Assembly (NCBI GenBank): GCA_015680685.1
Contig: MNCI01001382.1
Location: 62,001-126,000 of the forward strand
Source: Gnetum montanum
Taxonomy: Eukaryota > Streptophyta > Gnetopsida > Gnetales > Gnetaceae
Direction of reading: 5' to 3'
Length of the DNA stretch: 64,000 nt
The position numbers were made by a program, and so were the translations under genes. Below are positions 43,999 to 56,420 of the stretch, piece by piece. How positions within the stretch are numbered: position 1 is the first letter of the stretch; each line of letters begins with the position of its first letter. The notes under the pieces were generated by a model. The model was not told the DNA's origin and ran no database searches. It saw only the letters and a list, made by a program, of their open reading frames with translations.

Positions 43999-45101
43999 TT
44001 TTAACCTTTTGGTATGTCAAAAACTTAAGGAAAATGAAGAATATAGAATGTTTGTTGTGGATGATGATTTTTCATGACATGAACAAGAACTTCATATGAG
44101 ATCTATAAAAAGATGACAAAGTGAAGGCCACATGAGCAAAAATGAAAACATGGATAATCATGAACGAAAATGAAGGTTACAAATAAAATGAAGATGCTCC
44201 AAGGACTGGTAAGAAAGCAAATTGATGGGAGAAAGCCTTAAAAGAAAAAGCTCAAAATTTGCGGATACATTTCCTAAAAATAGTATACATCTTTATCTCA
44301 TAGTAGACATCTCCATAAAGATGTCCCATAGATCCTAAAGTAATGTTAATCTTAGGTAGATGTCCCAAATTCAAAGAAGACATTTACACTAGCTATTTAG
44401 TAGCCATTGCATGAATTCTAAGACATTTTTGAAAACTTTGAAGCTATAAGAAGATACAAAAATCTTGAGAATTNCACATTTTTGAAAACTTTGAAGCTAT
44501 AAGAAGATACAAAAATCTTGAGAATTATGCTAGGACTATTCACATAAGATTAATCATTGTCTAAGCTATGCTATTATATTCTTGTTCTTCATTGTAACAT
44601 CATTTGCTTGGTTGTATGTTGTACTATGCTTTAAAGTATAAGGACTTGTAAATTTAGTTACTTTCTTTCCTTGTGTTTTTATTTTTTCTTTTAGCCCTAT
44701 GGGGTTGATGTGCTTATTATGAGAAGGCATCCATATTGAGCTTGTTGGGCCCTTATAGGGTTAAGTGGTTTTGTAGCATCAAAACACTCTAGAGTGGAGC
44801 TCAATTTTGTAAAGTTCGTGGGATCCTTGAAACCATAGTTTGAGCTTGTTGGGATCTTGTGGGGTTAAGTAATTTCATAATGACAAAAAACTTCTGTGAG
44901 ATGCTCAGAGATTCTATAGGATGTGGTGCCATTAAAATCATATTTTATTGAGAAACAAAGTCTAGAGGTGTTCATGGATTCTACCCTCCAAGTGTGGATG
45001 TAATCAAGTTGGAAACCACGTAAAATTTGATGCTTTTGTATGGCAGGGGGAATTTTAATTAGGGATCTTATTCAGTCCTCCTTCTAACTTCTTAATCCAC
45101 A
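43999..45101 (+). repeat. 3' LTR of Copia-3
   Basis: It pairs with 39446-40522. A single N at 44474 lies between two identical 51-base copies (44423-44473 and 44476-44526), an apparent contig overlap. The TGTCTC cluster is eroded here. Confidence 0.82.
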
Positions 45102-45500
45102 ATAACAACATATATAATCCCCCTCTAATCAATCCCATTATCTTATAAAATCCTAAACTAGTACTAGGAGTTTTAAAGGCTTATGTATATCTAGGTAAAT
45201 TAGTTACACCTAGTAATGTTTTGAGATATATAAATCTTTATTTCTTTAAATCCTTTGTAAAAATGTAAGTTCTTTGTTCTTTGAAAGAAATATAGGATAA
45301 CTTTATTGTTTGTAACTCTACCTGATCTATGAGAAAATGATATTCAATCTTTGAAGAATAGGATTCGTAAATAGAAATGCCATCATTATTATCACAATGA
45401 ATAATTATAGGATTAGAGAATGCAATAATGAAGAGCTTTAATACTTCCCTCATCCAAAGAATTTTTGTGTAGTAGTGTCAGGCTACAACATATTTGGCTT
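45102..45500 (-). pseudogene. Copia-2 RNase H remnant
   Basis: The open part 45238-45453 shows I-I-I-H-C-D-N-N-D-G-I-S-I (catalytic Asp region), K-I-E-Y-H-F-L-I-D-Q-V and a closing Y-I-F-T-K-D-L. These are the copia RNase H signatures (family: CDN.SAi, KHIdi.yHFIRE.V, aDiFTK.L). No stop lies within this 71-codon part, but it is cut off from RT by stops. Confidence 0.8.
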
Positions 45501-46490
45501 CAATTGAGGATAATGCTACAAATTTTTAGCTTTTGCTAAGCCATGATACTAGATTATTAATAAGAAAATGATAGTATTCATTGGTGGATTTCTGATCATC
45601 TTTATTTTCTAGCCAATATACATTTGTAAATGCCTATGATTCAAAAATTTTACATTTTGGATACCATAGTCCATGACTACTTGTGTCTTTTAGATATTGT
45701 AACATCCTTTTAGCTGCAACCAAGTAAGATTCTTTTGATTCTCACAGATATCTAAAATCAAGACTATTGCAAAGGTTATGTTTGAACTACTAGTTGTAGC
45801 ATTATGCATGCTTCCCACGATGGATCTATAGAGATTAGCATCAATGTTCTTTTCATCTTCATCCTTGTAGAGGTATCCATTTGTGCTAAGAGGTGTTGCA
45901 CAAGTTTTAGCTTCTATCATGCCAAATCACTTAAGCATCTACTGAACATACTTTGTTTGTGAAATGAAGGTTCCATCTATGAGTTTTAGAATGTGTAGGC
46001 TCAAAAAATGAGATAACTCTCCTATCATAAACATTTCAAACTTTTATTTCATAACTTCAAAAAATTATTTTCTGAAACTTAAGCTTATTCCTCCAAATAT
46101 TATATCATCAACATAAACCTGAGAAACTAAAAGGTTTACTTTATCCTTTTTAATATAAAGGATACTATGGGAAGAAGCTCTCAAATATTCATTTTCAGCT
46201 AAAGATGAATTAAGCTTAGCATACTACATTAGAGGGCCTTGCTTTAAACCATATAAAGGTTTCTATAGCTGATATAGATAATTTGGCTTTTTAGTGTCCA
46301 TGTATCCTTTAGGTTGTTCTATATACACTACCTCTTTTATTTTTCCATTTAGGAATGTAGATTTCACATCCATTTGGTAGAGCTTAAACCTTTGATAAGC
46401 TACAAAGCCTAACAAAATTCTAATAGATTCTGATCTTATAGTTGTAGCAAATGTATCTTGATAATCAAGCATTCTATATGTGCAAAGCAT
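45501..46490 (-). pseudogene. Copia-2 reverse transcriptase remnant
   Basis: The stretch 46263-46490 contains Y-Q-D-T-F-A-T-T, then K-L-Y-Q-M-D-V-K-S-T-F-L-N-G-K-I and V-V-Y-I-E-Q-P-K-G-Y, the N-terminal RT block with the first catalytic Asp. Codons 46104-46115 encode Y-V-D-D. The stretch 45690-45920 carries the RT end: C-A-T-P-L-S-T-N and Y-R-S-I-V-G-S-M. Stops separate the three parts. Confidence 0.82.
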
Positions 46491-46674
46491 TTTGCTACTA
46501 ATCTTACCTCATTTTTAGTTACTTCACCATGCTTATTTATCTTGTTTGTAAAGATCCACTTAGTTCAAATGACATTAGCTCTCTTGGATTGTGGGACAAG
46601 CTCCCAAGTATTATTTTTACAATCTGCTTTATCTCTTCATTCATGGCATTCTTCCTATCCTCACTCCCAAGAGC

Positions 46675-47910
46675 TTACCTAACTATAAGAGAAAAGGAAA
46701 AAGCAAGAAAACATACTAATAAGACATAGTCCATTGTTTTATCTCTATCCCTTCTCGTCCTTTGTCTAAGAGATGTTCTAAGGATATCTATCGTAGGACT
46801 AAACCTATGTATTCTTCTCCTCAAACCATCATCAAGTGTAGTCTCTTGTTCTATTTCTACCTCATCCATTAAGATTGGTTGTTCTTCTTTAATCTCTTCA
46901 ACTTGTTTAGATGCCAAAGTTCCATCATCATTTTCTTCTTCATCTACATTCATAACTTTCTTAGCCACATTATTAGGATCTTCTAATAATTCATCAATCT
47001 TAGCATAAGGTGTTTCAACAATCTTTAATGTTTTTAAATTTAGTCAATGATAAAATTTTGAATATCCACTAAACAAACCATCTTCACAATAGTTATCAAG
47101 CTTGTGAACATTATCTTGATTCTTAATATAGAACTTACTATCAAAAATTTTGAAATATTGAACATTAGTTATATTTGATAATAATTTTTATCATTATCAA
47201 CTATTACCAGATATTTGTTGATGATATACATAGTTATTCTAGCTACCTCATTCCATAGGTACTTTTGTACATTCTTCTCATTCATCATTGATCAAATAAT
47301 CTCAAGTATAGTTCTATTATTTTTCTCTACAACACCATTCTTCTTAGGTGTTCTAGTTGATGAGAATTATCTCTTGATATTTGAATCTCTACATAGCTCA
47401 TAAAAATTATTTGAGGTGAACTCACATCCATTGTTAGTTCTAATAGATTTTATTTTAAGTCCTATTTTAGTTTCAACCATACCTTTAAATTCCTTAAAAT
47501 GTTTAAAAACATCAGAATTTTTCTCAATTCATGTTAGCCATGACATTCTAGTATCATCAACAACAATAAGAAAGAATTATTTTCTTCCATCAAAACTAGC
47601 TATATTAAAGAATTATTTTCTTCCATCAAAACTAGCTATATTGAAAGGCCCATAGACATCCATATGTAGTAATTCAAACTTATGTTTACAATGGAAGTAT
47701 ATTCACTTAAAGATAGCTCTAGTTTACTTACCATGTTGACATGCAGAACATACCTCTTCTAGATGACTTACTTAGGAATCCCTTTAATGCTTTGAGCCTT
47801 AATCAAAGTGTGCATGTCTCTTGAGCTTAAGTGGTCTAGTCTTTTTTTTCCATAACCTATTGCTACTTATCTCAAAAATAAGATTTAGACATTGAGACTA
47901 CTTATTTAAA
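46675..47910 (-). pseudogene. Copia-2 integrase and hinge remnant
   Basis: The acidic hinge (46675-46968) with E-E-E-N-D-D and T-S-L-R-Q-R-T links integrase to RT. Above it, broken frames show a K-F-D-S-K-F-Y-I-K-N-like integrase C-terminus near 47120 and, near 47415-47450, I-R-T-N-N-G-C-E-F, where the D-N-G-G-E core has lost its catalytic Asp. A 36-bp tandem duplication lies at 47571-47642. Confidence 0.7.
47571..47642. repeat. 36-bp tandem duplication in Copia-2 integrase
   Basis: Units 47571-47606 and 47607-47642 are identical (AAAGAATTATTTTC..). The length is a multiple of three. The exact identity suggests a recent slip or an assembly fault. Confidence 0.8.
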
Positions 47911-48250
47911 GAATATAAATCATTTCCTACTCAAGTAACAGAGGCTTTAAAATCATTATTTTTATTCTCTAATATACATATCTCATTTGAGAAATAGATA
48001 TCATAACCTTCTCTTGAAAATTGTCCCAAGCTTAACAAGTTGTAATGTAAACCATCAACAACATAATCATGATCAACTTTAGGAAAATTATCATGAGTTT
48101 TTATTGATCTAATACCTCTTACCACAACCTTTCCTTTGTCACTGAAGCTTACATTCTATCCATTAAAAGGTTCTAGTGTGACAAATTTTGATCTATAATT
48201 GATCATATGTTGAGAGTAGCCATTGTATAGAAACCATATCTCTAGCCTAC
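47911..48250 (-). pseudogene. Copia-2 protease end / GAG-pre-integrase start
   Basis: The open part 47931-48125 has V-D-G-L-H-Y-N-L-L-S-L-G-Q-F and G-Y-D-I-Y-F, the conserved copia block between protease and GAG-pre-integrase. No active-site D-S-G is clearly visible upstream. Confidence 0.7.
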
Positions 48251-49678
48251 AAGAGCTCTTTAAGGCTAACTACACAAGGAGAGCTCTTCTATTGATTGGT
48301 CTCCAAACTTGTTGACTTGTTTAGTTATTTCTTGAAAAGTTATTAGTAGCATGGGAATACCACATAGATTCATAATGAGAAAAACTACTAGTTCTACAAT
48401 ATCTTTATTTATGCTCCAGCTTCAAATAATTAAAGCAATAGTCTTGAAAAAAAATATTTATCATTCTTGAACCATACCTAATGATTGGAATTCTTGGAGT
48501 AGGAAGAATTTACTTACCTATTTGTGAGTTGATATTTTGTGATTGTGGAGGCTATGTTTGGACATCTATCTTCTAGGATGATACATTTATTAAAAATAAA
48601 ATTTTTGAGGGTTGAGACTCATAGCAAAGATCCCTATTTTCATCTCTTGATCATACATTATTAATAATATCCTTAAGATATTTTGAGCTATGAGTAAACC
48701 TTCTAAATAAATTAATTGTTATCTAAGTAGCCTTATGTTTCATATTCTTCTTTAGTAGTAGCAACTCCTCTTTTAGCTTTAACTTTTCCTATTCAACTAA
48801 TTCAAGCTTCATCTTATAGCTCTGAATTTATTACTTCCTTTCTTTTAAAACTGTATTTCATTTCTTGTTAGCTTTGATCACCATTTCCAACTACTCCATT
48901 AGCCCTTCTATATCAATGTCCTTAGTTTCTTCATATTCAGTTTTAGCTCTGTCTAACAAGTTTGGTTGATCTTTATCTTCACTTGAACCTACAATCTTAG
49001 TAGTACTAGAGGTTTCTTGCTCATTTGGATTAGTATACATAAAGCTTTGAAAATCATCATCTAAATTAGAATCTTCAATCATGCTAGAAAGTAGAATAAC
49101 TCTTGTTTAACAATATCATTAGCTATTATATTGGGATAAGAAAAATGAGTAAAGAAGTATTCTTTAACATCCTCAATATTTGTACTAATTTCTAAATTCT
49201 CTAATTAATTTTTAATTTAAGCTAATTGAGCTTTTAAATTATCAAAGTTGTACTAATTATTCTTTGGCTTGAATATTATCATATGGGTTTTCTAATTTTC
49301 TTCATCTTTCTTGTTCTTTGAACATTCAAAAATCATATGACTTGCTTAATATAATTATAACAATGATATGATTTTGTTAGCTTCTTACAAGCTTTCATCT
49401 TTTTTAGCCTTTTAAGATTTTTGAAAAGATTAGCAATCTCCTTATTAGAATCTAAATTAGAGGTTGATGATTCCTTCTTATGTTCATTCTTTTTAACATC
49501 ATCCATGAATGAATTTTTCTACTTCTTGCTAGAACAACTAGTTTCTCCCTTTCTAATTTCTAGGCTAAAAGAATACCATAGAGCTTAGCTACTCTCAATC
49601 TAGAGAGATCTTTTACCACTTCTATGGATGAAACCTTTGCTTCAAACCTACTAGGTAGGACAAATAAAATCTTCTAGT
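48251..49678 (-). pseudogene. Copia-2 gag C-terminal half
   Basis: Near 49560-49660 the - strand encodes L-P-S-R-F-E-A-K-V-S-S-I-E and D-L-S-R-L-R-V-A-K-L-Y-G, the UBN2-type gag signature. A decayed knuckle (Y-H-C-Y-N-Y) lies near 49350-49380. The acidic, Ser/Thr-rich stretch 48891-49082 (S-S-E-D-K-D-Q-P) follows. The gag N-terminus is lost at the N at 49679. Confidence 0.65.
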
Positions 49679-50462
49679 NACTATGCTTGGTCAAGTGCAA
49701 TCTAATGATATAATGTACTAGAAGATTTTATTTGTCCTACCTAGTAGGTTTGAAGCAAAGGTTTCATCCATAGAAGTGGTAAAAGATCTCTCTAGATTGA
49801 GAGTAGCTAAGCTCTATGGTATTCTTTTAGCCTAGAAATTAGAAAGGGAGAAACTAGTTGTTCTAGCAAGAAGTAGAAAAATTCATTCATGGATGATGTT
49901 AAAAAGAATGAACATAAGAAGGAATCATCAACCTCTAATTTAGATTCTAATAAGGAGATTGCTAATCTTTTCAAAAATCTTAAAAGGCTAAAAAAGATGA
50001 AAGCTTGTAAGAAGCTAACAAAATCATATCATTGTTATAATTATATTAAGCAAGTCATATGATTTTTGAATGTTCAAAGAACAAGAAAGATGAAGAAAAT
50101 TAGAAAACCCATATGATAATATTCAAGCCAAAGAATAATTAGTACAACTTTGATAATTTAAAAGCTCAATTAGCTTAAATTAAAAATTAATTAGAGAATT
50201 TAGAAATTAGTACAAATATTGAGGATGTTAAAGAATACTTCTTTACTCATTTTTCTTATCCCAATATAATAGCTAATGATATTGTTAAACAAGAGTTATT
50301 CTACTTTCTAGCATGATTGAAGATTCTAATTTAGATGATGATTTTCAAAGCTTTATGTATACTAATCCAAATGAGCAAGAAACCTCTAGTACTACTAAGA
50401 TTGTAGGTTCAAGTGAAGATAAAGATCAACCAAACTTGTTAGACAGAGCTAAAACTGAATAT
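48933..50462. repeat. 746-bp perfect inverted repeat bounded by single Ns
   Basis: Left arm 48933-49678 and right arm 49717-50462 are reverse complements with equal length and no mismatch at the places I compared. The arms are separated by the N at 49679 and 37 unique bases; the right arm ends at the N at 50463. Everything nearby is heavily diverged, so exact identity with ends at Ns points to a mis-joined contig end rather than a true palindrome. Confidence 0.85.
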
Positions 50463-50463
50463 N

Positions 50464-52082
50464 CAACAAAGGACATAAACTAGAAATAAGCAAGATGAGT
50501 TGACTACTTAAATTTATAACCTTCATTACTTTTTGCTAAATTTATAACCTTCATTACTTTTTGCCATTTTCATAGATATTTTTCTAGCATCAATCTGCTA
50601 AAGAATCACACAGGAAAGATATCTTTACTCATTACCAGTCTATTGAAGAGTTGCTAAAGAAGAAATCATACCCATTACATTTAAGCTTCTATTACTACAT
50701 TTGGTTTGAGCTTCAGATAAGCATTAATAGCTTAGTAGATGAGGAAGAAATATATCATTTCATCTTTGAGCTAATGGTTACTTCCCAGGGAAATAATGAG
50801 CTCTACTAATATTGGAGATAATGATTCTTTTAGCTTCAACCAACAATTCCTATACTCATTAATGGAGTTTAGCTTTCTTTTGTTATGAAATTGACTATAG
50901 CTTCTTCATGCAATAACCCCTTTCAACCTATGCTTAGAATGTCCTTTTAATTTCTTGGAGGCTTGCCATGGCTTTTCTTGATGTAGCTTTGTGTAGATCC
51001 AAAATTTGGTTCTAGCTTTTCTTTTACTTGGGTTGATGTGATGATGAGCTCATTAAAGAAGATTAGAATATTTTTATTTCATAGCTTAAGCTATTTTAAA
51101 CAAAAAATATGTTCTAAATATTAGTTCTAGATGTTGATCTAGTAGGGCACTTTGTAAGATCGAAAGCTGATTTAGAAGCTTTTTTTGTAAACAACAAATA
51201 TTCAAATTGAGATTTTTTTTTGTCCTAGCTTATATGTTAATAGGGAAACTTTGATATGTTAGAGAAATTCAAGCATGTCCTTTATGGCTTTACAAGTTAG
51301 TTCTATTTTGCATTTTTCATCTTGATGTGACGTTGTAGAGTAATTCTCATCCCTTGCTAATGAGAGGAATCTATTTAATATTTTTCTTTATTAAGTTGAT
51401 GTGGTAGAGCAAACTCTCATTCTTCTTGTAGAGTCAAAAGCTTATTCTTCAAGATTTCTCTACATGCTAAGCTGAAAGCAAAACCCACTATATCTTATCT
51501 TGAAATGGCTTATGTGGAAGAGCTATTTTTGTTATAAAAAATCATTCTATAAATTGTCTCTACATGGTAAGCTAGTTCAAAATCCTTTTAGTGCACATGC
51601 TCTAAAACTATTTTAGCTAGGCCCCACTAAGTTCAGAAATGAAAAGCTGACATGGAAAAGCTAAGTTAACAAGTCCTTGTGGAGCAGAAAAATAGTTCTA
51701 TGAATTGGCTCTACTTGATGACTTGGATTAAAAATACTCTTGTACACATGCTCTATTTAATCTTGGCCCCACTAAATAAAGTTATTATAAGAAATTAAAT
51801 ATGAGCTACCATTTTAAAGATAAAAAAATATGAGCTATCTTCATAAAGCCAAGAAGAAGAGCTAAGATAGCTTAAGAACACCGAAATGCATCTGATGCTA
51901 AGCTGGTAGAGTAGAAAAAGCTAAGTAGAATAAAAAATTAAGATTTTAAAACCTTGTTCTAAATGATGATATGGTACACAAAATTCTTTCTTGAAAAGAG
52001 ATAAGTTATGAGCTCAATCCTACATGAAAACAAAATCTCAACTAACAAACAAATCCTTCATCCAAGCTCAAAACAGACAATA
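50464..52082 (-). repeat. 5' LTR of Copia-2 (3' edge missing)
   Basis: It matches ~37300-38825 throughout and begins, on the - strand, at about 52082 with TATTGTCTGTTTTGAGCTTGG. The roughly 250-350 bases that should follow at its lower edge are absent at the N at 50463. A 29-base phrase with CCTTCATTACTTTTTGC is doubled at about 50510-50570. Confidence 0.72.
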
Positions 52083-52432
52083 AAAGCATATTCAATGTTT
52101 ATTAAGTAGTAAAGACACTAACAATAAAAGATCATATGAAACTATTCAAGGATATCATTATTTGCAAAATGAGCTCTTGGTTAGTTTGTACATTAAACTC
52201 TGAAAGCATAACACTTTGCAAGATGAGTTCTTTGTAAAATCCCTTATGCTAGTTAAAGCTAAAACTACCTATCAATGTGCTTGTGAAATGAATTTAATCA
52301 ATTTACATTGGAATCATCATATTGATAAACTTTAAACCTACATCATTTCAAGGCTTCATGATACCTTAGAAACATAGATTTATAACCTACTAAAAAAATG
52401 ATAAGAGTATGAAAATATTTTTACAAAATAAT
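52083..52432. other. Spacer between Copia-2 and element D
   Basis: AT-rich with no recognised domain. The last five bases, ATAAT (52428-52432), are the left target duplication of element D. Confidence 0.5.
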
Positions 52433-53287
52433 TGATGAGTGGCAAGGTACCCCTACACTCAACCATACGAATACTAGCATTACACGCGCGATCTGGTTGA
52501 ACTCTATAGACTAAAGGCCTACATGCCTCATGGAACATTTAAGGTTAATCGTTCGTTGTCTTCCCAGAATTACTTGTATTTGTCACATCTGTATGGTTAA
52601 GTAAGTCTGAGGTATGTGAGTTTTATATCTTTTATGTTTTATCTCCTATGTTAATGAGGTAAAGGGTGAAGAGACTAATTAACTAACTTTAACTAACTAA
52701 CTAAGCCTTAATTAACCTAGCATCAACATCCATTCCCACTTACCATTCACACCCTGAACCAATGCAACCTTGATTACCAAATGCTATTTGTTACTGGGAT
52801 CACCAAGCATAACACACATGCTCAAAGTGGTCATATTGAATGCACTTAACTATGGGAGAAGGGTTGAGAGAGATTTAATTAACTAATAAATCATTTAAAT
52901 GATAACAATAAATAATACTAATTAAAATCCTAATTAGCTTAGTCCATGCACTACAAGGTTTATCCAACAGTTCGTCTTTATTTCCATACACAAACTTGTG
53001 TTCAGGTACAATCTTTGCTCGAATAAAGATCCGTTCACTTTGGAGCTCCTACTATAGGGACATGGAAATTATTCTATCTCTAGAGAGGTAAAAATGCCAG
53101 AGTTTTGCTACAGTCTAGGCCTAGATGCAGAAACAAGGGAGAGCTACCTCTTATTTATAAATTTGACGGCGCATTGCAATATCGCGTACGCGATATCGTG
53201 TATGCGATATCGTGGCCCATGTGATATTGTAGCTGATGCGATATAGCGTACGCAATACTCTGGCCCATGCAATATCATGTCCTATCA
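52433..53287 (-). repeat. 3' LTR of element D
   Basis: On + it starts TGATGAGTGGCAAGG and ends CCTATCA. The GATATC cluster at about 53175-53275 is followed (on -) by TATAAATA (53159-53152). It pairs with 58664-59490. Confidence 0.88.
53152..53275 (-). promoter_or_regulatory. GATATC cluster and TATA box, element D 3' LTR
   Basis: About seven octamer-like units. At 53177-53198 two octamers flank a central GTAC to give a 22-base palindrome with a single mismatched pair (53178/53197), explained by one CpG-type change. Confidence 0.62.
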
Positions 53288-54990
53288 TACCCCCATGACT
53301 GAATAAAAACTCATCCTCGAGTTCCTTACAAAATATTGGAAAGGTATGGGATTATTGACTTGAATGGAACTAATGGTGAATGGGATGGCATGTGAATAGA
53401 TCATCATTACAGAACAAGAAAAAACTAGTGTTCACGAATACCTTATACATTTAACATCAGGCCTTATTTGGTAGCTGAGAGAGAAGAGAGAAGAGAGAAG
53501 AAGTCTATTGCTGCCAACACCAAGATTGCACCTTTTGTTGTCTATCCATAAGTGTGCCATCAATCTTGCTCCTTGCACAGCTGCTTTCAGCACTGCTCCA
53601 TTCCAAGTGTTCCCCCCAGATTCGATCCATTGTTGCATGATTACCATCTACACACACAACACAATCTTTATATTAGCAAGGGTAAATGAATCATAATGCA
53701 GTTGATACCTTGCATCGGTGAAAGGTCCATTAGCTGAGTTGTGGTATGGCTGATACAGGTCTGGAGATATAATAGTGGTGGCTATCGAAGATGTAGGGGC
53801 TAGGAGAAAATCAAAAAAATTAGGTTAGGACCCCCATGACTAAGAGCGAACCTCCGGTAGTGATAGAATGGAGAAGGAAAAAGAACAAGAAAGATGGAGA
53901 AAAAGAGACAACTATAACGTCGATGAAATGGATGTCAAGATGGAAATGAACAAAAGAGAATGGATTGTAAAAATGTTAAGGGAAATAATTTAACTAGTGC
54001 ACCAAATAGGAATGCCAGTGGGTCCTCCCCAAAGCAGGCTCATGCCCTTAATGCCTTGACAAACCCATATTCAAAGAGTATGTAGGCTATAAAAATTTCA
54101 TTTGGAACAAGAGTTAAAGTCTTAACCACAAGAATTTACCAAAAAGAAAATAATGCGTCATCCAAAATATGCACTAATGATACAACTGGCAATGAGGTGA
54201 ATAATGGAGAGAAGAAAATGGTATGGAATCCCAAGAATAAGGTGGTGTACAACCCCTTGTATAGTTAATGATTAATGTAACTTAGTAGATCACATTCCAA
54301 GTCTAGCCTCAACAAACCACATCCAGTGACTTCGCATTAATGCATTTGGCCAATCCATCCACTTGAATTAACAAGAATGCCTTCACCCAAGAGCCACCAC
54401 CATTCTGACGAAAAGAGAGAGGAAAGAATGGGAAGCAATAAGGGCTTTAGTTAGAGAGAACATTTTTATTTTAGTTCCATAACTAGTTCTTGTAGCCCAA
54501 ATGATGATTTCATCTAAGGGGTGTGCTTTGAATTCTCACTTTTTTACTCTTTTTTTTTTGTGTTTTATGTGTTTATGCATGAGAACCACACCATTCAAAT
54601 ACTTTGTTATTTTTATTTTCTCAACTTCCCTATAATGGAGTAGCATCGAAACAGTAAGAAAAACTCAAGAAGAAAACATCCAAGCACCCAAGATAATGGC
54701 CAACACAAATGCATCAAGTTCCCTTGAATTCACACCCTTTTCAATCCTTGAGTCCTTAGTTTGAGAAATGCCCAGTCACCAATTCGTTATAGTTCTTATT
54801 ATTGAGAAAGGGACTGTTTAGTTCCAAGCCAAGAGAGACCATAGAAATTTGTGGATGTATGGATGAAGTGGACTAACTGCCTATCATATCAAAAGAACCA
54901 TACCTTAGTATCAACATCATAACTTAAAGGTAAAAGCCAAAGGTTAGCAATCAATAGGAAAAGAGTTCATACCATCATGAAGAACACTTA
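53288..54990 (-). other. Long 3' non-coding tail of element D
   Basis: Collinear with the tails of B and C. The PPT ATGGGGGTA abuts the LTR (53288-53297), and a second ATGGGGGTC tract lies near 53828-53838. The hairpin pair is decayed. No coding domain is seen. Confidence 0.7.
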
Positions 54991-55018
54991 TTAAATGACA
55001 AACTTGACAAGATGGATA

Positions 55019-55150
55019 ACACACACACACACACACACAAAGAAATAAAAAGGTATAAACGATGTTGTAAAACAAAAATAAGAAAAGTTAAAGAATTTTG
55101 TAAAACAAAAATGTGTAAAACAAAAATGTGTAAAACTTTAAATGTGTAAA
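55019..55150. repeat. CA microsatellite and short minisatellite in element D
   Basis: (AC)n at 55019-55039, then three to four decayed TGTAAAACAAAAATG units over about 55095-55150. Confidence 0.75.
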
Positions 55151-55289
55151 AAAAACTAAAAGGAACTGAGGGCCCCAAATGACCAGCATAGGTGGCCATC
55201 TCCCCCATAACTGAATGCAAATGAAGAGATCCGAAATAATGAACATCTATTTGAATTTTTTAGAAGTTTCCAACTTCTCCCGATTGATG

Positions 55290-56420
55290 TTTTTAAGTTA
55301 AGGGGTGGAAGTTGGTGACACTCATACTCTAATGTATCTATGCCTTCATTCTGGGTACAAGTTGTTCCCCCAGTTCATTCTATGCATGTTGGTGGGCTTC
55401 TTTCATGATCAGCTATCAACCAATGGGTGTTCTCTAGTTGTGTGGTTGCTACATACAAGCACCTTTGTATGTTATCCTCTAGTTCACACCGGTTACATGT
55501 AGGAAATGTTGAGCATTCCTGTATGTCATCACCCTCTGAGTTACTATATGTGATGCATGGAACTTTCTTATTCTTGATCTTTCCATAAATGTCTACCTTA
55601 GATATCTCCAAGGAAAGATCATGAATTCCTAGGCATGCATCTATTATACTCAGCCATGCCCTTCCCATTATAATTGGGAAGTCCCCTTTGTTACTGTTGA
55701 CTTCTATCACCAGGAAATCAGCTGGGTGTGACCAACCATAGATAGTGGTAACGATGTCCTTCACTAATCCCAAGGGAATAGTGATGGACTAGTTAGCCAG
55801 CTCTAGTTGAATATTGCTCTTCTTGAGTGGAGGCAAGTTCCAGGCTTTATACATTTCTCGTGAGATTAAGTTGACTTCAGAACCTAAGTCAAGAAGAGCC
55901 TTATGAGGTTCATTCCCAATGACTTGGAGATAAATCAAGGGGCTTCTAGGATTAGAGAATTTCTTGGGAAGGTGGCCCACCTTGATCCAGTCAGTAACGG
56001 TATGTGTTAACATCACCGTATGCATTAAGCCCTGTTATTGGTTTTAAGGGAGCTTCGAAGCCTTATTTGTTGGAGGAGCATGCACAGACTCAACCACTTG
56101 TGGTTATGAGAGCTTTTTTTGGCTTTTGGCTCTGAAGAAAGGTCTTCTCTTCGTATGGTTGTTAGATCCAATAGCACGTTGAAGCTTTACAGCTCTCGTA
56201 GCATTACGTTGCTATAGTTGAGTGGGGAGTTCCCCTTACATTATTGGAGCGGGTAGTAGTGGAACTATTAGTGTATGAGTCATGGATGGATTCAAAGGAT
56301 GGTATGCATGTGGTATATCTTCCATAGGAGAAGGAGTCCTAAAATACTCTAGAACTTGGTAGTGACATTTTGGGGTTGCGTGACGCATAGAGTCACTTGG
56401 AGAAACCGGCTGCTGCACAT
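55290..56420 (-). pseudogene. Element D protease and truncated linker
   Basis: The stretch 55789-56025 carries A-L-L-D-L-G-S-E-V-N-L-I, catalytic Asp kept (codon 55890-55888). After one stop, 55375-55773 carries G-L-V-K-D-I-V-T-T and F-P-I-I-M-G-R-A-W-L-S-I-I-D-A. The linker ends near 55290, where post-integrase sequence begins. A Pro-rich region (56236-56418) precedes it. Confidence 0.82.

Larger units (their letters stand above)
39446..45101 (+). mobile_element. Copia-3: gag-only Ty1/copia element nested in Copia-2
   Basis: LTRs (39446-40522 and 43999-45101) belong to the same family as Copia-1. Flanks are ATAAT (39441-39445) and ATAAC (45102-45106), a target duplication with one change. 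Inside are a primer site, a gag remnant with zinc knuckle, and a PPT, but no protease, RT, RNase H or integrase in the 3.5 kb interior. It is oriented opposite to its host Copia-2. It is either a deletion derivative or a gag-only non-autonomous form. Confidence 0.82.
36940..52082 (-). mobile_element. Copia-2: Ty1/copia element split by Copia-3
   Basis: The left LTR copy (~36940-38825) and right copy (50464-52082) are clearly related in the same orientation. Between them, on the - strand, lie gag, protease end, integrase, RT and RNase H remnants (45102-49678). Copia-3 occupies 39446-45101 in the 3' part. The 5' side is disturbed by two single Ns and a 746-bp inverted repeat that looks like a mis-join. 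The LTR starts TGTTATG next to a GGGAAGAT tract, as in Sirevirus-type copia elements. The lower end is uncertain by some tens of bases and its target duplication was not found. Confidence 0.72.

Noticed and set aside
48933-50462. Foldback or MITE-type transposon
   Set aside because: No target duplication or terminal motif; arms end at single Ns and contain part of Copia-2 gag, so a mis-join explains it better.
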